The notes under the pieces are model-generated. The model had not been told where the DNA came from and did not search any database. It was given only the letters and a program-made list of their open reading frames with translations. Both the position numbers and the translations under genes were made by a program. Below, piece after piece: positions 28,898 to 36,849 of a stretch of 64,000 nucleotides of DNA (the stretch's first letter is position 1; the number at the start of each line of letters is the position of its first letter). The stretch covers positions 310,001 to 374,000 of the forward strand of contig CALMYJ010000005.1 in the NCBI GenBank assembly GCA_937873715.1, in the 5' to 3' direction. The stretch is from an uncultured Chitinophagaceae bacterium (GTDB lineage: Bacteria; Bacteroidota; Bacteroidia; Chitinophagales; Chitinophagaceae).

Positions 28898-29542
28898 TTA
28901 GTGTAAGGAGAGCGCTGCAATCTGGTGCGATTCGTATATCTGTATGCCTTTTTGATTTAAATGCACCGTATCTGCCATGGCTTTAGCCACCTTACCGGCT
29001 GCTATCGGCTTATATTTTTTTGGGATAAAAATGCCCAGCAATTGCACCAGCAGCAGCATGAAGGCCTCACCCGGCCTGAATTCATTTCGGTGACCCTTGA
29101 GGATTGATGGCCTGAAAATATAACAACCCTCAAAACCAATCCTGCTGATGGCTTCTTCAATTTCGCCCTTGGTGCGCTGGTAAAAAAATGAAGATTTTTT
29201 ATTGGCCCCCATTGAGGATACCAGGGCAAAATTTTTTGCGCCGTTTTTGTAAGCGGCATGTGCTATTTGCAGTACATATTCATAATCTACCTTGTAAAAT
29301 GCGGCTTTGCTGCCAGCTTTGCGTATAGTAGTGCCCAGGCAGCAGTACACATCATCGGCCTTTATCATTTGCTCGCCGGGGTTATCAAAGTCATACACAA
29401 CCTGTTCTAATTTTTGATGTACTGTATCTAATGGTGTACGTACCAGCAGCACTACTTTGGCGTAGCGTTTGTCGCCAAGCAGTAAGTAAGTGAGTTGCTT
29501 GCCTGTGAGGCCTGTAGCCCCGATGATTAATGCCGTCTTCAT
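28898..29542 (-). CDS. Atypical SDR NAD(P)-binding oxidoreductase (HTATIP2-like)
   Basis: A 214-residue Rossmann-fold protein with GATGLTGKQL at residues 8-17, DDVYCCLGTTIRKAGSKAAF, and VSSMGANKKSSFFYQRTKGEIEEAI, where the Y-x3-K pair (YQRTK) is kept. FRPSILKGHR is typical of the NAD(P)H-binding group near mammalian HTATIP2/CC3. Substrate unknown. It is divergent from holA, with its start 145 bases from the holA start, and the 178-base gap downstream contains a weak hairpin only. Confidence 0.88.
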   Translation of the reverse strand: MKTALIIGATGLTGKQLTYLLLGDKRYAKVVLLVRTPLDTVHQKLEQVVYDFDNPGEQMIKADDVYCCLGTTIRKAGSKAAFYKVDYEYVLQIAHAAYKNGAKNFALVSSMGANKKSSFFYQRTKGEIEEAISRIGFEGCYIFRPSILKGHRNEFRPGEAFMLLLVQLLGIFIPKKYKPIAAGKVAKAMADTVHLNQKGIQIYESHQIAALSLH

Positions 29543-29666
29543 GCTGTTTTATCAGTGGTAAGCAGTTCTCTGTTACAACAATCCGGCAATTGTAGTGGTT
29601 TGGATTTGTGGCCGAATATAGCAGTTCTGTATAAACTTTCCGTTTTATTATTAAAAAGGGGGCCTT

Positions 29667-29674
29667 TATTTTTG
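29667..29674 (+). promoter_or_regulatory. -7 promoter box TATTTTTG for holA
   Basis: TATTTTTG matches TAnnTTTG. A transcription start at about 29680 leaves only some seven bases before the ATG at 29687, which supports that start over the longer frame upstream. Confidence 0.5.
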
Positions 29675-29686
29675 ACGTATAAAACT

Positions 29687-30691
29687 ATGAGTGCTGAAAT
29701 AATTATAGGCAACTGGAAAAAAAAACTGTTCAAACCGCTATACTGGCTGGAAGGTGAGGAAGGTTATTATATTGATAAAGTGATGAACTATGCGGAGCAC
29801 AACCTGCTGCCTACAGAGGAGGCCAGCTTTAACCTTACTGTTTTTTATGGTAAGGATGCCAACTGGGGCGATGTGTTGAATGCCTGTATGCGTTATCCAA
29901 TGTTTGCCGAAAGGCAGGTGGTGTTGCTTAAAGAAGCACAGCACATGAGGGATAAAGACCTCGAAAACCTGGAAAACTATTTTCAAAAACCACTTCCCAC
30001 CACCATTTTTGTGGCCAGCTATAAAGAGAAAAAGTTAGATAAAAGAAAAGCTATGTACAAAGCGCTTACCAAAAATGGCGAAGTGCTTACCACCGAAAAA
30101 ATTAGTGATTACAAACTGGCCGCATGGGTAAAAGATTACCTGCAAACACAGCAGGTGCTGATGAAAGATAAAGCAGTGGCACTCCTCACAGAGCATATTG
30201 GAGCCGACCTGAGCCGCATAGTAAATGAAATAGAAAAAATAACGGTTAACCTCGGCAGCCGAAAAGAAATTACGGAAGATGATATTGAAAAGTATGTGGG
30301 TGTAAGTAAAGAGTACAATGTATTTGAACTGCAGGATGCCATTGGTAAAAAAAATATGGCTAAGGCCTTTCGCATCATACAGTATTTTGAATATAACCCC
30401 AAAGCGGCTCCCATACAACTGGTATTGCCTTCGCTGTATGGTTATTTTAGTAAGCTGTATGCCGCCTGTGGCATGGCCGACAGGGGTGAAGCTGCTTTGC
30501 GTCCGCTGTTTTACAACAACCCTTATGCTGCAAAAGAGGCAGCGGCTGCTTTAAAATTATATGGCTATGAAGGGGTGGAAAAAACCCTGCTGCTGCTGCA
30601 TGAGTATAACCTTAAAAGTATTGGTATCAACAATGCCAGCACCGATGGCGCCGGCTTATTGAAAGAAATGGTGGTGAAAATAATACGGTAA
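29687..30691 (+). CDS. holA: DNA polymerase III subunit delta
   Basis: The delta subunit of the clamp loader opens the beta sliding clamp at replication forks. The 334-residue protein shows the family pattern: PLYWLEGEEGYYIDKVMNYAEH (degenerate P-loop region), YPMFAERQVVLLKEA, TTIFVASYKEKKLDKRKAMYKAL, LTEHIGADLSRIVNEIEKI and VFELQDAIGKKNMAKAFRII. ATG at 29687 is chosen because the 44 residues upstream lack homology-like features and the -7 box at 29667-29674 lies inside them. It converges on ribF with a 30-base gap and no visible terminator. Confidence 0.92.
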   Translation: MSAEIIIGNWKKKLFKPLYWLEGEEGYYIDKVMNYAEHNLLPTEEASFNLTVFYGKDANWGDVLNACMRYPMFAERQVVLLKEAQHMRDKDLENLENYFQKPLPTTIFVASYKEKKLDKRKAMYKALTKNGEVLTTEKISDYKLAAWVKDYLQTQQVLMKDKAVALLTEHIGADLSRIVNEIEKITVNLGSRKEITEDDIEKYVGVSKEYNVFELQDAIGKKNMAKAFRIIQYFEYNPKAAPIQLVLPSLYGYFSKLYAACGMADRGEAALRPLFYNNPYAAKEAAAALKLYGYEGVEKTLLLLHEYNLKSIGINNASTDGAGLLKEMVVKIIR

Positions 30692-30721
30692 AGCAGCAGC
30701 AGCAGTTATAGTACAGTGTTA

Positions 30722-31642
30722 TTACAACGCATCAGTTTTATCCTTTGCCAGTTGTGCTTTTAGCGCATCTAATCCGCTGAATTTTTGTTCGTCCCTGAGC
30801 CTTCTTTTTAAATAAACGGTAAGCTGCTGTCCGTAAATATCCTTATCAAAATCAAAAATATTTACCTCAATTGCTCTTTTTGTTCCATCAACAGTAGGCC
30901 TGGTGCCAATGTTCATCATTCCCCTTAAGGTAGGTTGTGCCCCATTAATAAGCACATCCACAGCATAAACGCCATTGCCGGGCACCAGTTTGCTGTTATC
31001 TTCAATATGCAGGTTGGCCGTAGGATAGCCAATGGTACGGCCAAGCTTATTGCCCTGCACCACCGTGCCACTAAAAAAGTAAGGGTAGCCTAAAAATATA
31101 TTGGCAGTATCCACATCGTTTTTAAGCAAGGCTTCCCTGATACGGGTTGAGCTGATGGTAACTTCCTGCAGCATATACTCGGGTATTTCTTTTACCCGGT
31201 AGTTAAAAGCCTGTGCTTTGGCTTCAAGCAGTTCGTAATTGCCACTGCGGTTTTTGCCAAAATGATGGTCGTGCCCGATAATGATGGTATGCGGTTGAAA
31301 TTTTTTTACCAGAAAATCAGCGATATAATTTTCTGCAGGCTGGTTGGCAAAATCTTCAGTAAAGGGTACTATTACCAAATGATGGATGCCATATTTTTCG
31401 AGCAGTTGTATTTTTTCCGAAAGGGTATTGAGTAAATACACTGGCCCCGGCCTGCTGCTGATTACCTGGCGGGGATGCGGATAAAAAGTAATAATCACGG
31501 TTTCGCCCCCGATAGCTGCAGCTTCTGCCTGCATCAGGTTAATGATTTGCTGGTGGCCACAGTGTACACCATCGAAAGTGCCAATAGTAACCACAGCGTT
31601 TTTAAAAAGAGGCAGCCTGTTGATATCCCGGTGAACGTTCAT
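30722..31642 (-). CDS. ribF: Bifunctional riboflavin kinase/FAD synthetase
   Basis: RibF phosphorylates riboflavin to FMN and adenylates FMN to FAD. The 306-residue chain has the adenylyltransferase domain first (VVTIGTFDGVHCGHQQII, VIITFYPHPRQV, TIIIGHDHHFGKNRSGNYELL, ISSTRIREAL) and then the kinase domain (FFSGTVVQGNKLGRTIGYPTANL, GMMNIGTRPTVDGTKRAIEVNIFDF, DEQKFSGLDALKAQLAKD). All hallmark residues, including GxxGRxxGxPTAN, are present. No FMN riboswitch is visible upstream; a -7 box lies at 31654-31661. Confidence 0.96.
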   Translation of the reverse strand: MNVHRDINRLPLFKNAVVTIGTFDGVHCGHQQIINLMQAEAAAIGGETVIITFYPHPRQVISSRPGPVYLLNTLSEKIQLLEKYGIHHLVIVPFTEDFANQPAENYIADFLVKKFQPHTIIIGHDHHFGKNRSGNYELLEAKAQAFNYRVKEIPEYMLQEVTISSTRIREALLKNDVDTANIFLGYPYFFSGTVVQGNKLGRTIGYPTANLHIEDNSKLVPGNGVYAVDVLINGAQPTLRGMMNIGTRPTVDGTKRAIEVNIFDFDKDIYGQQLTVYLKRRLRDEQKFSGLDALKAQLAKDKTDAL

Positions 31643-31653
31643 AAAAAGTGGTG

Positions 31654-31661
31654 CAAAACTA
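31654..31661 (-). promoter_or_regulatory. -7 promoter box TAGTTTTG for ribF
   Basis: The minus strand reads TAGTTTTG, fitting TAnnTTTG, 12 bases before the ribF ATG. No -33 element was recognised. Confidence 0.45.
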
Positions 31662-31698
31662 AATGATAATTTTTAATGGTTTATTGGTGCCTGAAGGA

Positions 31699-31706
31699 TA
31701 GTTTTG
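31699..31706 (+). promoter_or_regulatory. -7 promoter box TAGTTTTG for purM
   Basis: TAGTTTTG lies 17 bases before the ATG at 31724 and within a longer possible reading frame, so it argues for 31724 as the true start. It is divergent from the ribF box about 40 bases away. Confidence 0.45.
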
Positions 31707-31723
31707 CCGCACAATTTTTACCT

Positions 31724-32917
31724 ATGAGTTTGTACAGCCAGCGAGGCGTATCTGCCCAGAAAGAAGAAGTACACCAGGCCGTAAAAAACCTTGATGCCGG
31801 ATTATTTCCTTATGCTTTTTGCAAAATATATCCTGATTACCTCGGCGGTGATGCCAACTGGATAAATGTAATGCATGCCGATGGCGCCGGTACCAAAAGC
31901 ATACTGGCTTACCTGTACTGGAAAGAAACCGGCGATATCAGCGTATGGCGGGGCATTGCACAGGATGCTGTGGTAATGAACCTCGATGATTTACTGTGTG
32001 TGGGTATTTATGATAACATGGTTTTTAATTCTACCATCGACAGGAACAAACATTTAATTCCGGGCGCTGTGCTGGAGCAAATCATTGGCGGTACACAGGC
32101 TTTGTTTGATGCATTGAAAACCCACGGTGTGCACATTCATTACCTGGGCGGCGAAACGGCCGATGTTGGCGATGTAGTGCGTACGGTGGCCGTAAATGGT
32201 ACACTAACCTGCCGCTGGCCCAAAAATAAAATCATCAGCAACGAAAAAATACAGGCCGGTGATGTAATTGTAGGCTTTGCCAGCTATGGGCAATCCAGTT
32301 ACGAAACTACTTACAACAGTGGTATTGGCAGCAATGGCCTCACCAGTGCCCGGCATGATGCCCTCAGTAAGTTTTATGCTGAAAATTTTAAAGAAAGTTA
32401 CGATAACAACCTGCCCGACGAAGTGGTGTATATTGGTAAAAACAAACTCAGCGATCCAGTATCCAGCATCCAGTCCCCAGCATCCAGCAACCAGCATCCA
32501 GCCAACACCATCGGTCAACTCCTGCTTTCACCCACCCGAACGTATGCACCTGTACTAAAGCAACTGCTCGAAAATCATTTTGATAAAATTCACGGCCTTA
32601 TTCATTGCAGCGGCGGCGGACAAACCAAGTGTATGAAATACCTGCCCGGTACTTTTAAGGTAATCAAAGACAATTTATTTACCCCTCCGCCAGTATTTGA
32701 CATTATACAGCAAAACAGCGGCAGCAGCCTGCGTGAAATGTACGAAGTATTCAACATGGGCTGCCGGCTTGAAGTATATTGCAACGAAGCCGATGCGGCC
32801 ATAATGATTGAGGCGGCAAAAACTTTTAATATCGATGCACAGGTAATTGGCAGGGTAGAGGCTTCGGATAAAAAGACATTGCTGATACAAACGCCTCACG
32901 AGCAAATACTGTATTAA
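31724..32917 (+). CDS. purM: Phosphoribosylformylglycinamidine cyclo-ligase (AIR synthase)
   Basis: PurM converts FGAM to AIR with ATP in purine synthesis. From ATG 31724 (MSLYSQRGVSAQKEE) the protein has 397 residues. It shows the N-terminal ATP/substrate region (VMHADGAGTKSILAYLYWKETGD, DDLLCVGIYDNMVFNSTIDRN, YLGGETADVGDVVRTVAVNGTLTCR) and the C-terminal SPTRTYAPVLKQLLENHFDKIHGLIHCSGGGQTKCMKYLPG. Between the halves, about residues 245-260, a Ser/Pro/Gln-rich linker is encoded by seven tandem DNA heptamers. The frame is kept across them, so the gene looks functional. Confidence 0.93.
   Translation: MSLYSQRGVSAQKEEVHQAVKNLDAGLFPYAFCKIYPDYLGGDANWINVMHADGAGTKSILAYLYWKETGDISVWRGIAQDAVVMNLDDLLCVGIYDNMVFNSTIDRNKHLIPGAVLEQIIGGTQALFDALKTHGVHIHYLGGETADVGDVVRTVAVNGTLTCRWPKNKIISNEKIQAGDVIVGFASYGQSSYETTYNSGIGSNGLTSARHDALSKFYAENFKESYDNNLPDEVVYIGKNKLSDPVSSIQSPASSNQHPANTIGQLLLSPTRTYAPVLKQLLENHFDKIHGLIHCSGGGQTKCMKYLPGTFKVIKDNLFTPPPVFDIIQQNSGSSLREMYEVFNMGCRLEVYCNEADAAIMIEAAKTFNIDAQVIGRVEASDKKTLLIQTPHEQILY
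32454..32502 (+). repeat. Seven tandem heptamers (ATCCAGC-type) inside purM
   Basis: Units in order are atccagt, atccagc, atccagt, ccccagc, atccagc, aaccagc and atccagc, exactly 49 bases. Three units make seven codons, giving the peptide repeats SSIQSPA and SSNQHPA. Seven is not a multiple of three, so gain or loss of one unit would shift the purM frame. Confidence 0.92.
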
Positions 32918-32943
32918 AAAACCTCATCATTGCCGATGAGGTT
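32914..32943 (-). terminator. Terminator of the M56-amidase gene, possibly bidirectional
   Basis: AACCTCATC (32920-32928) pairs with GATGAGGTT (32935-32943), loop ATTGCC. On the minus strand it is followed by TTTTTT, so it best terminates the M56-amidase transcript. It also follows the purM stop by two bases. Confidence 0.82.
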
Positions 32944-32971
32944 TACACGGTTATTTTGATTTACGCATCCA

Positions 32972-34441
32972 TCACTGTAATGCAGCCGCATATTTTTCTA
33001 TCGCCTGCAGAATATTAAGCGCAACAGTTTCTTTCCCTTTTTCTGATGTTAGAAATTCAAGATCTTTACTGTTACTGAGATAACCGGCTTCAATAAGTAC
33101 AGCCGGGCAATTGGCCGCCTGTAATACCCATATACCCATTTTTCTTTGCTGAGGGTTAGGCAGTACCTGAAGGGGATAATTCAAACTGAATTCATTAATC
33201 ATCGAAGAAGCAAGCGGCCTGCTTTTTTCTGCATTGTCAAACTCATTCCTTGCAATAAAAATACCAGCGCCTGAAGCGTTTTTATTGTCTGGCTCTGCAT
33301 CAAGATGTACCGATACAAAAACGTCGGGGCGTAGGTTGTTGGCAAAATCGGCTTTCTCTTTCGGGCTCATATATACATCACTGCTTCTAACGGGTATAAT
33401 TTTTATCAATCCGGCTTTATTGAGTGCAATTGTTTTTTGCACAATACTGAGGCAGATATCTTTTTCAAGATGTTTGCCATCGCTGCTTGCAGCGCCATAA
33501 TCCTTGCCACCGTGCCCGGCATCCAGCACTACAGTTATGGCTTTGCCGGGGTTGGCAATTTTTATTTTTTTGGGTTGAACCGAAAAGGCTGTTGCCAGCA
33601 GCAATGCTGCAGGGAGTATAAGCAGCCTTGCTGCTATACCTGTTGTTTTGTGTTTACTAATCATGGCTATTCTTCTTTTTATTGATGACGTAAAAAATGG
33701 ATGGATGAGTGCCGGAGCCTGTACCGGAAAAATTACCTGCAACAGCATTGCGGCCAGCGCATTTTTATCACCCTGGGCTACCGCTTCCCTGTCGGCAATA
33801 AATTCGTGAATCTGTCCCAACTCTTTTCGAATCATCCAGTACACCGGATTGCACCAGTAAAAGATGAGCAGCACCTGTATAAAAATTTTATCAGCGCTGT
33901 GCCAGCCCTTTATGTGCGCCAGTTCATGTTTTAAAATATTGCTGCCTTCCGGGCTGTGAATGTTTATAGCGGGGTGCCAGAAAATACATCCTAAAAAGGA
34001 GAAAGGGGCTGCTTTTGACTGGCATTCGATTATTGTGGTATTGCTAATTTTATATGCAGTGCCTGCATGGTACATCCTGTATAATTTTAACAGGGCGTAC
34101 ACAAAACGCAGTAAAAGCCATACACTTACTGTTGCATAAATAAAAGCTACTACAGCCGCTGCCGTTAGTATCGGCCTTGTGCCGGCGGCCTGCATATCTT
34201 CGGTAAATGCGCTATCGTTGCTTACTGCCATCAGCAGTGTAGGAATATTGCCCGGCTGTGCCGCTTCGTGTATGATATAATCAATTTGAACTAAAGGCGC
34301 CAATGCCGATAGTAATACTGCAGCGAGCAGGTACCAACGGTTAAATTGGTGGTGTGTTTTATTGCGTAGTACAAAAAAATAACCGGCATACAACAATGCT
34401 GAGCAGGCGGTTACTTTAAGCAGGTAATATGCTATAGCCAT
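32972..34441 (-). CDS. BlaR1-type M56 membrane metalloprotease fused to N-acetylmuramoyl-L-alanine amidase
   Basis: A 489-residue fusion. The N-terminal half has membrane helices near residues 4-24, 36-55 and 92-118, the M56 zinc motif HELAH at 172-176 with a third-ligand region HEFIAD at 212-217, and a fourth helix at about 268-288. Residues 300-489 form an Amidase_3 domain with all expected residues: His310 in LDAGHGG, Glu326 in HLEKD, His379 in SVHLDA and catalytic Glu451 in LIEAGYLSN. BlaR1 normally has a penicillin-binding sensor at this place. Here a periplasmic peptidoglycan amidase replaces it. It lies 33 bases after a BlaI-type repressor gene, which the protease would be expected to inactivate; that is inference from the BlaR1/BlaI paradigm. 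Confidence 0.9.
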   Translation of the reverse strand: MAIAYYLLKVTACSALLYAGYFFVLRNKTHHQFNRWYLLAAVLLSALAPLVQIDYIIHEAAQPGNIPTLLMAVSNDSAFTEDMQAAGTRPILTAAAVVAFIYATVSVWLLLRFVYALLKLYRMYHAGTAYKISNTTIIECQSKAAPFSFLGCIFWHPAINIHSPEGSNILKHELAHIKGWHSADKIFIQVLLIFYWCNPVYWMIRKELGQIHEFIADREAVAQGDKNALAAMLLQVIFPVQAPALIHPFFTSSIKRRIAMISKHKTTGIAARLLILPAALLLATAFSVQPKKIKIANPGKAITVVLDAGHGGKDYGAASSDGKHLEKDICLSIVQKTIALNKAGLIKIIPVRSSDVYMSPKEKADFANNLRPDVFVSVHLDAEPDNKNASGAGIFIARNEFDNAEKSRPLASSMINEFSLNYPLQVLPNPQQRKMGIWVLQAANCPAVLIEAGYLSNSKDLEFLTSEKGKETVALNILQAIEKYAAALQ

Positions 34442-34474
34442 AACGTTGGTTTAGTGCAGGTGATAAATAAATGT

Positions 34475-34837
34475 TCAACCTTTCTTTTTTAATTGTTTCA
34501 GCAATAGTTCCAGCTCTTCTACCGACAGGTTGTTTTCTTTAACCATAAATGAAACCGCATTGCTGAAGCTGCCTTCAAAATATCCTTTTACCAGAGTTTT
34601 TATGCTGTTTTTTGTATAAGCATCTTTTGATACAAGTGGATAGTACTGGTGCATCCGCCCAAATACATGTATACCTACAAATTCTTTTTCTACCAATATT
34701 TTTAAGATAGTGGCCACCGTATTGCTGTGTGGCCTGGGTGCAGGCAGGGCATCGGTAATCTCTTTTAAAAATGCTTTATCCAGCTTCCAGATTACCTGCA
34801 TTATTTGCTCTTCTGCTTTTGTAAGTTGCTTAGCCAT
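34475..34837 (-). CDS. blaI: BlaI/MecI/CopY family transcriptional repressor
   Basis: A 120-residue winged-helix repressor (from ATG 34837, MAKQLTKAEEQIMQVIWKLDKAFLKEITDALP). The recognition helix region is PHSNTVATILKILVEKEFV and the wing HVFGRMHQYYPLVS; the C-terminal helices for dimerisation follow. BlaI dimers bind palindromes and are cut by BlaR1-type proteases. Two matching 16-base palindromes lie 22 bases upstream of its ATG, indicating autorepression of the blaI/M56-amidase operon. A TTG upstream at 34858 is rejected as start because it would sit beside the operator. Confidence 0.94.
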   Translation of the reverse strand: MAKQLTKAEEQIMQVIWKLDKAFLKEITDALPAPRPHSNTVATILKILVEKEFVGIHVFGRMHQYYPLVSKDAYTKNSIKTLVKGYFEGSFSNAVSFMVKENNLSVEELELLLKQLKKKG

Positions 34838-34858
34838 CTGATTTATATTATACTGCAA

Positions 34859-34874
34859 AACTAATAAATTAGTT
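34859..34874. promoter_or_regulatory. BlaI-type operator 1, palindrome AACTAATAAATTAGTT
   Basis: AACTAAT and ATTAGTT half-sites form a near-perfect inverted repeat. Its centre is 20 bases from that of operator 2, about two DNA turns. It lies just downstream of the predicted transcription start of the repressor gene. Confidence 0.85.
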
Positions 34875-34878
34875 TTAT

Positions 34879-34894
34879 AACTAAAAAATTAGTT
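34879..34894. promoter_or_regulatory. BlaI-type operator 2, palindrome AACTAAAAAATTAGTT
   Basis: Second copy of the AACTAA...TTAGTT inverted repeat. It abuts the -7 box on the minus strand and should cover the transcription start, as expected for a repressor site. Confidence 0.85.
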
Positions 34895-34896
34895 TA

Positions 34897-34904
34897 CAAA
34901 TTTA
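34897..34904 (-). promoter_or_regulatory. -7 promoter box TAAATTTG for the blaI operon
   Basis: The minus strand reads TAAATTTG directly upstream of operator 2. Transcription would start near 34890, inside that operator. Confidence 0.6.
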
Positions 34905-34948
34905 ACAGGCCAGGTATAAAATAATTTTCGCCGGGCTTACCAATCTGT

Positions 34949-34956
34949 TAAATTTG
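34949..34956 (+). promoter_or_regulatory. -7 promoter box TAAATTTG for ftsE
   Basis: TAAATTTG on the plus strand, 63 bases before the ftsE ATG and about 45 bases from the divergent blaI box. No clear -33 TTG. Confidence 0.45.
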
Positions 34957-35018
34957 CTTCCAATTAAAAATGGTGTAACTGGCAGCAGGGAACTTTTCAT
35001 TTAATCAATTGAAACGAT

Positions 35019-35705
35019 ATGGCACAATCAATAGTAGAACTTCGTCATGTTAATATATATCAAAGCAATGCCCTCATTTTAAGTGATGTAAACATCTCTA
35101 TCGATAAAGGCGAATTTGTGTACCTGGTGGGTAAAACCGGTACCGGCAAAAGCAGCCTTTTAAAAACTTTATATGGCGACCTGGAATTAAAAGAAGGCGA
35201 AGGCTGGGTGGTAAATTATAACCTGCGTGAATTAGACTGGAAGCAGGTGCCCTTCCTGCGGCGTAGCATCGGCGTGGTATTCCAGGATTTTCAGTTGCTT
35301 ACAGACAGGAATGTAAATGAAAACCTCAAGTTTGTACTAAAAGCCACCGGCTGGAAAGATGAAAAGCTGATGGATGAAAAAATAGCCGATGTACTCGAAA
35401 AAGTGGGCCTTAAAACTAAAGGCCACAAAATGCCTTTTGAACTAAGTGGTGGCGAGCAGCAGCGTGTGGATATTGCCCGGTCACTGCTCAATTCGCCCAA
35501 ACTGATACTTGCTGATGAACCTACCGGCAACCTCGATCCCGAAACCAGCGATGAAATCATGCAACTGCTTTTTAATATCTGCAGGGATTACAGTACTTCT
35601 ATCGTTATGGCCACACACGATTATATTGTTGTGAATAAATTTCCGGCACGTACTATCAAAACCGAAGCTGGCAAAGTGTGGGATAATGCCAGCATCAATA
35701 CATAA
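35019..35705 (+). CDS. ftsE: Cell division ATP-binding protein FtsE
   Basis: FtsE is the ATPase of the FtsEX complex that activates septal peptidoglycan hydrolysis. The 228-residue ABC domain has Walker [13 protein letters not shown] (residues 37-48), a Q-loop in FQDFQLL, signature [16 protein letters not shown], Walker [13 protein letters not shown] and switch His in [18 protein letters not shown] and [20 protein letters not shown] match the FtsE branch rather than other exporters. The ftsX gene is not adjacent in this window, so the complex is split. It sits divergently from the BlaI/M56-amidase pair, also concerned with the wall. Confidence 0.92.
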   Translation: MAQSIVELRHVNIYQSNALILSDVNISIDKGEFVYLVGKTGTGKSSLLKTLYGDLELKEGEGWVVNYNLRELDWKQVPFLRRSIGVVFQDFQLLTDRNVNENLKFVLKATGWKDEKLMDEKIADVLEKVGLKTKGHKMPFELSGGEQQRVDIARSLLNSPKLILADEPTGNLDPETSDEIMQLLFNICRDYSTSIVMATHDYIVVNKFPARTIKTEAGKVWDNASINT

Positions 35706-35722
35706 GCGTTTATACAATACTG

Positions 35723-36781
35723 TTACTCGTTGTTGGTTTTACGGCTGTTGCTGTACCTTCTCCATTTTTCAATAACGGCGGCCATATCTTCAGGCAGTGC
35801 TGTTTCAAAAAAAAACTGCTGCCCGGATACCGGGTGTACAAAGCCTAACTCTTTAGCATGCAGCGCCTGCCGCCGGCATAGTTCAAAACAATTGTCAACA
35901 AACTGTTTGTATTTGGTAAACACAGTACCTTTTACAATAGTATCCCCGCCATAAAAATCATCATTAAAAAGCGGATGACCGATGTATTGCATGTGTACCC
36001 TTATCTGGTGGGTGCGGCCGGTTTCGAGCCGGCATTCCACAAGGGTTACATAATTAAACCGCTCTAATACTTTATAATGTGTAATGGCTTCTTTGCCATA
36101 ATCGCCTTCCGGGTAAGTGGTAAATAATTTGCGAAAGCGCTGGTGCCTGCCCACATGGCCGGTAATGGTACCTGCTTCATTTTCAACATCGCCCCATACA
36201 AGTGCAATGTAACGGCGGTGTACGCTGTGGTTGTAAAACTGTTTGGCAAGGTGCGACATGGCCGTACTCGTTTTTGCCAGCACCAGCAGGCCGCTGGTAT
36301 TTTTATCAATACGATGCACCATGCCAAAGCGGGGCAGCAGGTCTTCATCCAGTTCGGGATGTTGCTGCTGCAGGTGCCAGGCTATACCATTAATTAAGGT
36401 GCCGCTATAGTTGCCGCTGCCCGGGTGTACCACCATGCCGGCAGGTTTGTTTACTACAATAATATCGTCATCTTCATACACAATATCCAGCGCCATTTCC
36501 TCGGGGATGATATCACTGATTTCGGGATTGCGGCTTTCATACACCACCAGCTTATCGCCGGGCTTTACTTTATAGTTGGGCCGTACCGGCTTATCATTTA
36601 CATACACCATTTCGTTGAGTATGGCCTGTTGTATTTTATTACGGGTAGCACCTTCAATACGGCTCATTAAAAATTTATCAATCCGAAGAGGTTCCTGGCC
36701 GCCATCAATTTCAAGGGAAAGCCGTTCGTACAAATGTTCGCCTTCGGCTACTTCATCGAATTCATTGTTATCATCAGGCAT
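35723..36781 (-). CDS. rluD: RluD-type 23S rRNA pseudouridine synthase
   Basis: A 352-residue RluA-family enzyme that isomerises specific uridines in large-subunit rRNA. It begins with an S4 domain (LRIDKFLMSRIEGATRNKIQQAI, VNDKPVRPNYKVKPGDKL) and continues with the catalytic core: IVVNKPAGMVVHPG, MVHRIDKNTSGLLVLAKT with the catalytic Asp in HRIDKNTSG, and LETGRTHQIRVHMQYIGHPLFND. Domain order and length match RluD (helix 69 uridines), although RluC-type specificity cannot be excluded. Divergent from lipB. Confidence 0.93.
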   Translation of the reverse strand: MPDDNNEFDEVAEGEHLYERLSLEIDGGQEPLRIDKFLMSRIEGATRNKIQQAILNEMVYVNDKPVRPNYKVKPGDKLVVYESRNPEISDIIPEEMALDIVYEDDDIIVVNKPAGMVVHPGSGNYSGTLINGIAWHLQQQHPELDEDLLPRFGMVHRIDKNTSGLLVLAKTSTAMSHLAKQFYNHSVHRRYIALVWGDVENEAGTITGHVGRHQRFRKLFTTYPEGDYGKEAITHYKVLERFNYVTLVECRLETGRTHQIRVHMQYIGHPLFNDDFYGGDTIVKGTVFTKYKQFVDNCFELCRRQALHAKELGFVHPVSGQQFFFETALPEDMAAVIEKWRRYSNSRKTNNE

Positions 36782-36823
36782 AGCAGTGGTTTATTGTGTA
36801 AGGGTAGTTGCAGTTACTGGTGT

Positions 36824-36831
36824 TATATTTG
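36824..36831 (+). promoter_or_regulatory. -7 promoter box TATATTTG for lipB
   Basis: TATATTTG matches TAnnTTTG, 19 bases before the TTG start of lipB. TTG triplets upstream are at unsuitable distances. Confidence 0.45.
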
Positions 36832-36849
36832 CAAAATAAATGATTTGGA

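Noticed and set aside
31643-31723. FMN riboswitch before ribF or a purine riboswitch before purM
   Set aside because: The divergent gap is only 81 bases and is taken up by two promoter boxes; no riboswitch core is visible.
32454-32502. CRISPR-like array
   Set aside because: The units are contiguous heptamers with no spacers and lie inside purM.
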